64,000 nt of DNA from Flavobacterium sharifuzzamanii. GTDB lineage: Bacteria > Bacteroidota > Bacteroidia > Flavobacteriales > Flavobacteriaceae. The DNA is taken from contig NZ_QJGZ01000042.1 in assembly GCF_003254585.1 (NCBI RefSeq), positions 124,001 through 188,000 on the forward strand, given 5' to 3'. Below are positions 8,013-14,871 of this stretch, piece by piece. The notes beneath the pieces were generated by a model. The model did no database searches, was not told the DNA's origin, and saw only the letters and a program-made list of their open reading frames with translations. Each line of letters starts with the position of its first letter. Position 1 is the first letter of the stretch. A program made the position numbers and the translations under genes.

Positions 8013-8585
8013 TTAAGTTAAATTGATATTCAGGTCGTTTAATTCGTCGGCCGAATTGATATTGGTCAAATGATAATTTTCACTTTCTTCTATATAGATA
8101 ATCTGATGCGGCAGTTTGGCTAGCAGATCCATCATTTTTAATTCATCAGAATCAATTGCTTTTTTTATAACTGGAACAATATTTTTTGAATAAATTCCAA
8201 TTAATGGATGAGTTTTACTTTCAGATGCAAAAACTGTAATTCCTGCTTCACTTGTATGTTTTGAAATTAATTCTTGTAATAATTCAGTTGAAATTAACGG
8301 AATATCACAGCTTAAAATCAGATTGAATTCGGTTTCAGAATTTGATAATGCGGTGTAAATTCCTCCTAGCGGACCTTTGTCTACTACTAAATCCTGTATT
8401 TTTTGATAGGGCAAATAATCGTATTCTTTTGATCCTGTAATGAGCTTAATTTGATCTGTTATTGGTAAAATGGCCTGAATGATATGTTCGATAAATGGTT
8501 TATCTTGAAACAAAACCAATCCTTTTTCTGACTGCATTCTGGTGCTTTTTCCTCCGCAAAGAATAAATACTGTTAGTGTTTCCAT
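8013..8585 (-). CDS. mobA: Molybdenum cofactor guanylyltransferase MobA-like
   Basis: 190 residues. The N-terminal FILCGGKSTRMQSEKGLV has the nucleotide-binding GGxSxRM...K motif of MobA/MocA nucleotidyltransferases, and SCDIPLIS supplies the metal-binding Asp. It would attach GMP (or a related nucleotide) to Mo-molybdopterin. It is 5 bases upstream of cobA. MobA versus a CTP-using MocA cannot be fully separated by eye, but context favours MobA. Confidence 0.85.
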   Translation of the reverse strand: METLTVFILCGGKSTRMQSEKGLVLFQDKPFIEHIIQAILPITDQIKLITGSKEYDYLPYQKIQDLVVDKGPLGGIYTALSNSETEFNLILSCDIPLISTELLQELISKHTSEAGITVFASESKTHPLIGIYSKNIVPVIKKAIDSDELKMMDLLAKLPHQIIYIEESENYHLTNINSADELNDLNINLT

Positions 8586-8634
8586 TTTCTTTTTGTTTCA
8601 GGTTTCAAGTTTCACGTTTTGCCAATCTTTGTCT

Positions 8635-8722
8635 CCAGCGGTTGAAACCGCTGGCTATATTTATATAGCTTCTTTTTCGTTTAATTTTCAAATATAGCCC
8701 AAGGTTTTAACCTCGCGGACGC
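8635..8722. repeat. Short hairpin repeats in the mobA-TSUP spacer
   Basis: CCAGCGGTT and AACCGCTGG form a 9-bp stem with a 2-base centre (8635-8654), followed by CTATATTTATATAG. A second, weaker dyad (AAGGTT..AACCT) lies near 8701. A similar CCTCCAG hairpin occurs at 22286. These look like dispersed Flavobacterium intergenic palindromes, not a terminator, since no T run follows. Confidence 0.6.
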
Positions 8723-8744
8723 AACGATAAGCATATTAGTCCTT

Positions 8745-9491
8745 TCAAGGAAAAATTAATTTAACGCTTGCCATTAAAATTACTGTTCCTAATACCATTT
8801 TTAATGTTTTGTTAGAAAAAGAGCCACTTCCGTAGAATCCTCCCAACATTCCTCCTACTACAGCAATTGGAACGAGATAGAAACTTTCCATCGGAATTGT
8901 TTTTCCTCCTAAAAAGAATCCTAGCATTCCGGCAAATGAATTCACAAAAATGAATAAACTCGAAATCGCTGCCGATTCTTTCACCGAAGCCCATCCTAAA
9001 AATAACAAGATTGGACTTAATATAATTCCACCACCAATTCCCAGCATTCCAGATAATAATCCGATGGCAAAACCAATTGCTAAAGCAAACGGAAGGTTTA
9101 TTTTTACTTCTTCTTTTTCTTTAAAATTAAATACTCCAAACAATCTTAAGGCTGCAAAAACCAATACAATTCCTAAAACAATTTTATAAATCGCATTATC
9201 TAAAGTGATAAAACCCCCAATAAATGCTGCTGGTATCGATGCAATGGCAAACGGATAAAAGAGCTTTGGTTTGAAATAATTATTCTTATAATAAAACAAA
9301 AACGAAATACTCGAAACAAACAAATTCAATAACAGAGCCGATGGTTTCATTACCGAAACTGGAAAAGCAAAAATGCTCATCAAGGCTAAATAACCCGAAG
9401 CTCCGCCATGCCCAACGCTTGAATATAAAAATGCAATTACAATTAAGGCGAAACTGAATAATAGTATATTTTCGGAATTTAGGAGACTCAT
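8745..9491 (-). CDS. TSUP family anion transporter (TauE/SafE)
   Basis: 248 residues, about eight hydrophobic segments in two halves, typical of TSUP (sulfite exporter TauE/SafE) permeases. Characteristic features are SSVGHGGASGYLAL near residue 25 and the repeat GLLSGMLGIGGGIILSP near residue 145. Families of this type carry sulfite, sulfonates or other small organic acids across the inner membrane. Placed between moeA and mobA, it could move molybdate, nitrite or sulfite, but the substrate is not determined by the sequence. A hydrophobic start at residue 10 supports the chosen ATG. Confidence 0.85.
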   Translation of the reverse strand: MSLLNSENILLFSFALIVIAFLYSSVGHGGASGYLALMSIFAFPVSVMKPSALLLNLFVSSISFLFYYKNNYFKPKLFYPFAIASIPAAFIGGFITLDNAIYKIVLGIVLVFAALRLFGVFNFKEKEEVKINLPFALAIGFAIGLLSGMLGIGGGIILSPILLFLGWASVKESAAISSLFIFVNSFAGMLGFFLGGKTIPMESFYLVPIAVVGGMLGGFYGSGSFSNKTLKMVLGTVILMASVKLIFP

Positions 9492-9619
9492 TTTTTGTTT
9501 AATCGTTTACTTGGTTAACTGTTTAATCGGTTAGCTATGTGTTTTTATTTATACAGCGCTTTTCGTTCTTTATCTAAAAATCTTTTTCTCTGATCTTTAA
9601 TCTATCTGTCTAAAAAAAA

Positions 9620-10792
9620 TTAATCAATTGGCAGGATTGTTACTGACGCTCCTTTTTTAATGTTTTCGGTATCATGCTGAACAATTACCAAACCATTTGC
9701 AATAGCAAAAGAATTTAGCATTGAAGAAGCCTGTCCTTCTAAAATTGTAACACTTGTTTCATTATATAATGCTTTTAAAAAAAGTGTTTTTCCTGTGTTA
9801 TTGATAATGTCATTTTCTAATTTTCGAACAATTTTTGGCAAATGTGTATTCGAGAACCCCATTTTATTTTTGACTGCTGGATATACGTAAATATAAAAAT
9901 TAGTCAGAGACGAAGCTGGGTTTCCAGGTAACGCGAATACCAAAGTGTCTTTTTTAGCACCAAAAAACATTGGCTTTCCAGGTTTCTGATTAATCTTATA
10001 AAAAAGCTCCTCTACTCCATTTTTCAATAATGCTTCTTTTACAAAATCATAATCTCCAACAGAAATTCCGCCAGAAATTAACACGATATCATTCTTTTTA
10101 AGGATGGATTGCAATGCTTTCTTAGTAGCTTTTAGATTATCCTTTACTGTATGAACTTTTATTTTATTAATTCCAATAGTCTGCAAAGCTGCTTGCAGCA
10201 TTACAGAATTGCTTTCATAAATTTTTCCTTTTGAAAGTTTTTTACCTGGTTTTACTAATTCGTTTCCTGTAACTAAAATAGCCACCTTCGGCTTTCTATA
10301 AACTGTGATTTCCGTGATTCCTAAACAGGCCAAAAATCCAATTGCTGCAGGAGTTATTAATGTATTAGCATCAAAAACCACATCTTCTGCATTAATCTGC
10401 TCGCCTTTATTTCTAACATTTGCGAAAGGTTCTGGCATCTTTGCAATCAAAATTGAATCTCCATTTACCATTACATGTTCCTGCATTACTACAGTGTCTG
10501 CGTCATTAGGAACATACGCGCCGGTAAATATGCGAACAGCTTGGTTTTCTTTTAGTTTTATATTGGCATGATCTCCTGCCTGAGAAATTCCAACCACATC
10601 AAATTGATGTCTTCTTGAATGAGTGAAAGCGTAACCATCCATTGCCGATTGGCGAAAGGGAGGCATTGAAATTGGCGAGTAAATCGTTTCTGCTAAAATA
10701 TATCCAAGTGCCTTTTGTACAGAAATTTTCTGAGTCGACAAAACTGAACTATTTGCTGCAACAATTTCTAAAGCTTCTTTTACTTCTATCAT
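9620..10792 (-). CDS. moeA: Molybdopterin molybdenumtransferase MoeA
   Basis: 390 residues, full length. It inserts molybdate into adenylated molybdopterin. The family hallmarks are present: RQSAMDGYAF near residue 45, the GDYDFVKEAL glycine-rich motif near 245, and ALPGNPASS near 285. It is the first gene of the minus-strand cofactor cluster and has a palindromic operator-like region 20-50 bases upstream. The 128-base spacer to the TSUP gene shows no strong terminator. Confidence 0.95.
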   Translation of the reverse strand: MIEVKEALEIVAANSSVLSTQKISVQKALGYILAETIYSPISMPPFRQSAMDGYAFTHSRRHQFDVVGISQAGDHANIKLKENQAVRIFTGAYVPNDADTVVMQEHVMVNGDSILIAKMPEPFANVRNKGEQINAEDVVFDANTLITPAAIGFLACLGITEITVYRKPKVAILVTGNELVKPGKKLSKGKIYESNSVMLQAALQTIGINKIKVHTVKDNLKATKKALQSILKKNDIVLISGGISVGDYDFVKEALLKNGVEELFYKINQKPGKPMFFGAKKDTLVFALPGNPASSLTNFYIYVYPAVKNKMGFSNTHLPKIVRKLENDIINNTGKTLFLKALYNETSVTILEGQASSMLNSFAIANGLVIVQHDTENIKKGASVTILPID

Positions 10793-10810
10793 TTCTGCTA
10801 ATTATAAAAC

Positions 10811-10842
10811 TAAGTATAAATACTTACTACAAATATAAGTAT
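10811..10842 (-). promoter_or_regulatory. Operator-like palindrome with -7 element upstream of moeA
   Basis: TAAGTAT-AA-ATACTTA (10811-10826) is a perfect 16-bp palindrome, and a third half site TAAGTAT follows at 10836-10842. Between them the minus strand reads TATATTTG (10830-10837), matching the Bacteroidota -7 box TAnnTTTG. A protein bound here would cover the start of transcription, suggesting repression of the cofactor operon. No clear -33 TTG is seen. A related AGTATAAAATACT occurs at 11036-11048. Confidence 0.5.
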
Positions 10843-11197
10843 TTATCATTAGGTTGATTAAAAAATTTTAATTTTCTTTTTATTTTCTATAAAATTACTC
10901 TAATTTATTCAAAATCAATTTCAAAATTCTCATTTAGATTTTACAAGTAAGTACAAAAGAGCTTCTTTTGACCCTTTTTAAGCTTTACATTTCATTTATT
11001 TTTTTTTAAAGGCTCGTTCTTTCGATTAAAAAACAAGTATAAAATACTACAATTTTACCCCGTCTTTAAAATTTATTTTAACATTTACATGAATATCAAA
11101 TCCTCTGTAAAGCCTTTTAAAATAAGGGCTATACAGCAACTCTTCTTTTTACAATGCTTCTATATGCAGATATTTTTCAAAAAAAAGTCAGCAAACT
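10843..11197. other. AT-rich intergenic stretch between divergent moeA and sulfatase loci
   Basis: No credible gene. The only structured element seen is AGTAT-AAA-ATACT (11036-11048), resembling the palindrome before moeA. The rest is low-complexity A/T with poly-T runs. Confidence 0.5.
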
Positions 11198-11228
11198 TTT
11201 GGTTTTTATTATATAAAATTTAACTTTG
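11198..11228 (+). promoter_or_regulatory. Bacteroidota-type promoter for the sulfatase/SusCD operon
   Basis: TTTG at 11198-11201, exactly 19 bases, then TAACTTTG at 11221-11228, a full match to the group consensus TTTG-N19-TAnnTTTG. Transcription would start near 11235, giving a leader of about 490 nt before susC. The next bases CTATAGGATTAGTAG have partial dyad symmetry (CTA..TAG) and may be an operator over the start site. Confidence 0.65.
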
Positions 11229-11283
11229 TCTATAGGATTAGTAGAGTTTAAAATAATATTTCCAACTGTAAAAAACTATTATT

Positions 11284-11370
11284 GTGAAAACAACAGAAAG
11301 CATATCACGTTACATTCTTCCTAAAAAATACACTTATAGCACTATTTGTTATATGTGTTTCTGTTGTTAA
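11284..11370 (+). CDS. Putative short leader ORF ending in Cys-rich tail
   Basis: GTG-started frame of 28 codons whose last codons read Cys-Tyr-Met-Cys-Phe-Cys-Cys, then two stops. A minimal alternative starts at ATG 11353 and encodes only M-C-F-C-C. The Cys codons lie in the 3' arm of the hairpin at 11290-11367. It lies inside the predicted transcript ~50 nt after the start site. GTG start, small size and AT-rich context make it uncertain. It is listed because a second Cys-rich ORF follows in the same leader. Confidence 0.3.
   Translation: MKTTESISRYILPKKYTYSTICYMCFCC
11290..11367 (+). promoter_or_regulatory. Leader hairpin 1 enclosing Cys codons
   Basis: ACAACAGAAAGCATAT (11290-11305) pairs with 11351-11367 (ATATGTGTTTCTGTTGT) over 16 bp with one bulged G and one G-U pair. 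The first ten pairs are unbroken. The loop is 45 nt. The right arm contains the TGT-TTC-TGT-TGT codons of the first short ORF. The word CAACAGAAA recurs in hairpin 2 (11608-11616), so the right arm here could alternatively pair there. Confidence 0.55.
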
Positions 11371-11547
11371 TAATCTACTTTTATTTTGTTTGCCTTTAGA
11401 ACCTATATCGAAGCAAAACATAAAAAACATCACCAAAAATATTTACTGAATTTTAACCAAGAAATCTTTCCGATGCATTCAAATGTGTTGGACCAGATTC
11501 TTGAAACCATATCTATTATTCAACAAATTAAATAACTAACAACTAAA

Positions 11548-11589
11548 ATGACTAAAATGAAAACAATGCAAAGCTGTTGCTGTAAATAA
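11548..11589 (+). CDS. Poly-cysteine leader peptide (13 residues, ending CCCK)
   Basis: Short ORF MTKMKTMQSCCCK followed by TAA, with Cys codons TGT-TGC-TGT at 11575-11583. It starts with ATG in the context ACTAAAATG, usual for this group, and lies 135 bases before the susC start inside the operon leader. Three consecutive Cys codons are very unusual in a 13-codon frame. They immediately precede a strong hairpin with which they can pair. Poly-Cys short ORFs are known in mycobacteria as cysteine-responsive attenuators of sulfur genes. A like role here is inferred, not shown. The peptide itself probably has no function beyond sensing Cys-tRNA. Confidence 0.65.
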   Translation: MTKMKTMQSCCCK

Positions 11590-11620
11590 AAAAAGCCATT
11601 TCTGCGGCAACAGAAATGGC
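11574..11620 (+). promoter_or_regulatory. Attenuator-like leader hairpin 2 with mutually exclusive pairing to Cys codons
   Basis: Hairpin GCCATTTCTG (11595-11604), loop CGGCAA, CAGAAATGGC (11611-11620): a perfect 10-bp stem starting 5 bases after the leader stop codon. The Cys-codon segment CTGTTGCTG (11574-11582) is complementary to CGGCAACAG (11605-11613), nine pairs with one G-U, which covers the loop and the first bases of the 3' arm. The two structures cannot coexist. A ribosome paused on the Cys codons would mask the first segment and favour the hairpin. No T run follows the stem, so it is not itself a classical terminator. Confidence 0.6.
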
Positions 11621-11648
11621 AAGGCTTAAAGAACATTTATCACTAAAT

Positions 11649-11696
11649 CAAGAACACCTTTTAGAGTGCTGTATAAACAGTGCTTAGGGCGTCTTG
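11649..11696 (+). promoter_or_regulatory. Leader hairpin 3 just before susC
   Basis: CAAGA (11649-11653) pairs with TCTTG (11692-11696); inside, GAGTGCTGT (11664-11672) pairs with ACAGTGCTT (11677-11685) through several G-U pairs around an ATAA loop, with an imperfect middle part. It is followed by TTAATTACTT and ends 27 bases before the susC start. It could be an attenuator terminator or a start-site-masking structure. Stability needs folding software. Confidence 0.4.
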
Positions 11697-11723
11697 TTAA
11701 TTACTTAAAACCAACACAAAGAA

Positions 11724-14700
11724 ATGAAAAAAAAGTTAAACATACACATACTGCTGTTTCTACTCTTCATTACAGCAGGAATACAAGCCCAGAATACCAC
11801 CCCGCTCATTCAATCAAAACTAGACGGAACTGTTGTTGATGATATTACAAATCAGCCCATTATAGGCGCTTCTGTAACCATTAAAGGAACAACTCACGGT
11901 GTTGTGACAGATGCAGAAGGAAAATTTTATTTTCAGACTGGACAGAAATTCCCTTATACTTTGATTGTAAACTACATCGGATATAAAAAATTGGAAGTAA
12001 TTGTTGAGAAGAATCCAGTCATTATTAATCTTAAAGAAGAACGCCAAGAACTAGACGAATTGGTTGTTGTAGGTTACGGAACTCAAAAAAGAAAAGACAT
12101 TACAGGTTCTGTAGCTTCTGTTCCAAAAGCCAATTTATCTCAGGTAACTTCATCGGCAGATAATCTTTTAAGAGGTGCTGTAGCAGGAGTTGTAGTTACA
12201 CAAAGTTCTGGACGTCCAGGAGCTTCTTCTAGTGTTCGCATTCGCGGAGGAAACTCTATTACTGCTGGTAACGAACCGCTTTATGTTGTTGACGGAATTT
12301 TAATTTACAATGATAATAGCAATAGTGGTGCTGGAGTAACTTACGCTGGAGCAAGTGTAAACGTTCTATCTACTATAAATCCAGCAGATATAGAATCAAT
12401 AGAGGTGCTAAAAGACGCTTCGGCGACAGCAATTTATGGTTCGCGTGGTGCAAATGGAGTTGTAATTATTACCACTAAAAAAGGAACGAAAGGACAGGAT
12501 AACATTTCGTACCAAGGCTATTTCGGATTTCAGAATATTTCAAAAAAACTGAGATTAATGAATGCAAGCGAATGGGCAAGTTTAAGAAACGACGTTCAGG
12601 CAAGTATTGGCCAAGCTCCTTCTTTTTCTCCTGAGCAGATTGAAAGTTTGAAAACTTCTGGAAATTATGATTGGCAATCGGCAGCCTTTGTAACTGCGGC
12701 ACCAGTTCAAAACCATAATTTATCTTTTTCGGGCGGAGACGAAAAATCAAGATATGCAGTTTCTGCGGGATATTTTGATCAGGACGGAATTGTTTTGGGA
12801 TCTGATTTTAAACGTATTTCGCTTCGAGCAAACTATGAACGAAATTATTCGCAGAAATTTAAATTTGGGGTAAATGCCAATTATACCAATTCGATTGCAA
12901 ATGGTGTCGGTACCAATGGAGGCGCCGGAGCTGGAAGGAATCCAAATCCATTGGTTAGTGTGGTTTTGACAGCTCCTGTTGTTCCTATAAAAAATGCAGA
13001 CGGGAGTTATAATGTAACCAACAATCCTTATGCAACTTCTATAAATGGCTATGTCCCAAATCCTATTAACGATTTGGATAATACAACCAACGAAACCAAA
13101 TTAAATAGAATTCTGACCAGTTTATTTGGCGAATATAAATTCAATAAAGAATTAACTGCAAAAGTCGCTGTAAGCGGTGATGTTTTGAATACGAAACAAA
13201 ATTACTACGCGCCTTCAAACACCACTACTGGCGCAGGAACAAAAGGTTTGGCATCTATTGGAGAAAGATTGGTAAGCTCTGTTCTAAATGAAAATACGCT
13301 GAATTACAATACTCATTTTGGCGAAAATCATAAGTTTTCTGCTTTGGGTGGTTACACGCTTCAATATACAAAAGGCGAAGTTGTGAATGCTGGTGCTCAG
13401 ACTTTCGTTAATGATGCCAATACTTACAATGCGCTTCAAGATGGTGTGGCAGTAAAACCATATAGCGAAGCTTATGAAAGTGTTTTAAAATCTTGGTTGG
13501 CAAGGGTTAATTATTCTTATAAAGGAAAATACAACTTTACGCTTTCGGGGCGTGCAGACGGTTCTTCAAGATTTGGTTCAGAATCACGTTGGGGTTATTT
13601 CCCTTCAGCTGGATTTTCTTGGAATATTACTGATGAAGAATTTGCCAACAACATTAAAGGTGTGACAGAAGCTAAATTGAGAATTACAGCGGGAACCACA
13701 GGAAATCAAGAAATTGGAAACTATCTTCCGTTAGCTTCAATGGGCTCTGTAAATTATTCCTTCGGAGGAACTTTGTACACAGGTCTTGCTCCTACCCGAT
13801 TGGCAAATCCTGATTTGAAATGGGAAAAAACCAATCAGTATAACGTTGGATTGGATTTATCATTATTAGACCGAAAAATCAATTTTGTTTTTGATGTGTA
13901 TTATAAGAAAACAAAAGACTTGTTGATTAATGTTCCAGTACCGTTGAGTTCAGGTTATGCAACAGTTCTTCAGAACATTGGAGGAGTTGAAAATAAAGGT
14001 TTTGAAGTTGGTTTAACAACTGAAAACATTAAAACAGAAAACTTCGCGTGGAACTCGAACATCGTATTTTCTTTAAATAGAAATAAAGTTACCGAAATCG
14101 GAAATGGTGTAAACGAATTTTTTCCTGTAGTTCCAAATGGTTCTTTATTACAGCAGCAGCCAGTTATTGTAAAAGTAGGTTTGCCTTTGGGAACTTTCTG
14201 GGGGTACAAAACCAACGGAATTTTCCAGACTCAGGAAGAAGTTAATACACAGCCAAAAATCAACAGTTTGGCAAATACCAAAGTCGGAGATAGAAAATAT
14301 GTCGACACAAACGGAGATGGTATAATTACAGCTCTTGATAAAGGAAATCTAGGCACTTCTCAGCCAAAATTTGTTGGAAGTTTCAGCAACACCGTTTCGT
14401 ACAATGATTTTGATTTGAATTTCTCTTTTCAGGGAGCATACGGAGGAAAAATCTTCAATGCTTTAAATCAGCAGTTAGAAATTTCTACCCTTGGAACTAA
14501 TGCTGCTGCGACTTTAAATGATCGCTGGACACCAACGAACCCAAGTAATGAAATTCCTAGAGCTTCTAGTTCTCCGCTAGGAATTGTTTCTGAACGCTAT
14601 GTTGAAGATGCTTCTTTCTTACGATTAAAACTAATCACGTTAGGATACACTTTACCTAAAAGCGTTTCTAAAAAACTGGGAACAAAAAGCGTAAAAGTTT

Positions 14701-14855
14701 ATGTCTCAGCAGAAAACTTAATTACATGGACGAAATATACTGGCTATGATCCAGAGGTAAGTTCATACGAACAAAACAATTTATATCCGGGAATTGATTT
14801 TGGCTCTTATCCAAACTCCAAAACATTCATCTCGGGCTTGAACGTAACTTTCTAA
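11724..14855 (+). CDS. SusC/RagA-type TonB-dependent outer-membrane transporter (sulfatase locus)
   Basis: 1043 residues. Signal peptide with a hydrophobic core (residues ~8-20) ending at QAQ, then a carboxypeptidase-D-like regulatory domain (~30-105, GTVVDDITNQPIIGASV), then the SusC signature DELVVVGYGTQKRKDITGSV (~112-131), the plug with SVRIRGGNS and ATAIYGSRGANGVVIITTKKG, and a beta barrel ending in aromatic Phe (LNVTF). With the SusD partner 16 bases downstream it forms an energised import pore for an oligomer or hydrophobic sulfated compound. It is preceded by a long structured leader with a poly-Cys ORF, suggesting control by sulfur status. Confidence 0.95.
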   Translation: MKKKLNIHILLFLLFITAGIQAQNTTPLIQSKLDGTVVDDITNQPIIGASVTIKGTTHGVVTDAEGKFYFQTGQKFPYTLIVNYIGYKKLEVIVEKNPVIINLKEERQELDELVVVGYGTQKRKDITGSVASVPKANLSQVTSSADNLLRGAVAGVVVTQSSGRPGASSSVRIRGGNSITAGNEPLYVVDGILIYNDNSNSGAGVTYAGASVNVLSTINPADIESIEVLKDASATAIYGSRGANGVVIITTKKGTKGQDNISYQGYFGFQNISKKLRLMNASEWASLRNDVQASIGQAPSFSPEQIESLKTSGNYDWQSAAFVTAAPVQNHNLSFSGGDEKSRYAVSAGYFDQDGIVLGSDFKRISLRANYERNYSQKFKFGVNANYTNSIANGVGTNGGAGAGRNPNPLVSVVLTAPVVPIKNADGSYNVTNNPYATSINGYVPNPINDLDNTTNETKLNRILTSLFGEYKFNKELTAKVAVSGDVLNTKQNYYAPSNTTTGAGTKGLASIGERLVSSVLNENTLNYNTHFGENHKFSALGGYTLQYTKGEVVNAGAQTFVNDANTYNALQDGVAVKPYSEAYESVLKSWLARVNYSYKGKYNFTLSGRADGSSRFGSESRWGYFPSAGFSWNITDEEFANNIKGVTEAKLRITAGTTGNQEIGNYLPLASMGSVNYSFGGTLYTGLAPTRLANPDLKWEKTNQYNVGLDLSLLDRKINFVFDVYYKKTKDLLINVPVPLSSGYATVLQNIGGVENKGFEVGLTTENIKTENFAWNSNIVFSLNRNKVTEIGNGVNEFFPVVPNGSLLQQQPVIVKVGLPLGTFWGYKTNGIFQTQEEVNTQPKINSLANTKVGDRKYVDTNGDGIITALDKGNLGTSQPKFVGSFSNTVSYNDFDLNFSFQGAYGGKIFNALNQQLEISTLGTNAAATLNDRWTPTNPSNEIPRASSSPLGIVSERYVEDASFLRLKLITLGYTLPKSVSKKLGTKSVKVYVSAENLITWTKYTGYDPEVSSYEQNNLYPGIDFGSYPNSKTFISGLNVTF

Positions 14856-14871
14856 GTAAAAAGATATTAAA

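Noticed and set aside
11371..11534. Open frame continuing after the first Cys-rich short ORF (ending IIQQIK)
   Set aside because: It follows two stops in frame, has no credible start and no recognisable domain. 50-codon open frames are expected in AT-rich leaders. Kept only as a possible decayed segment.
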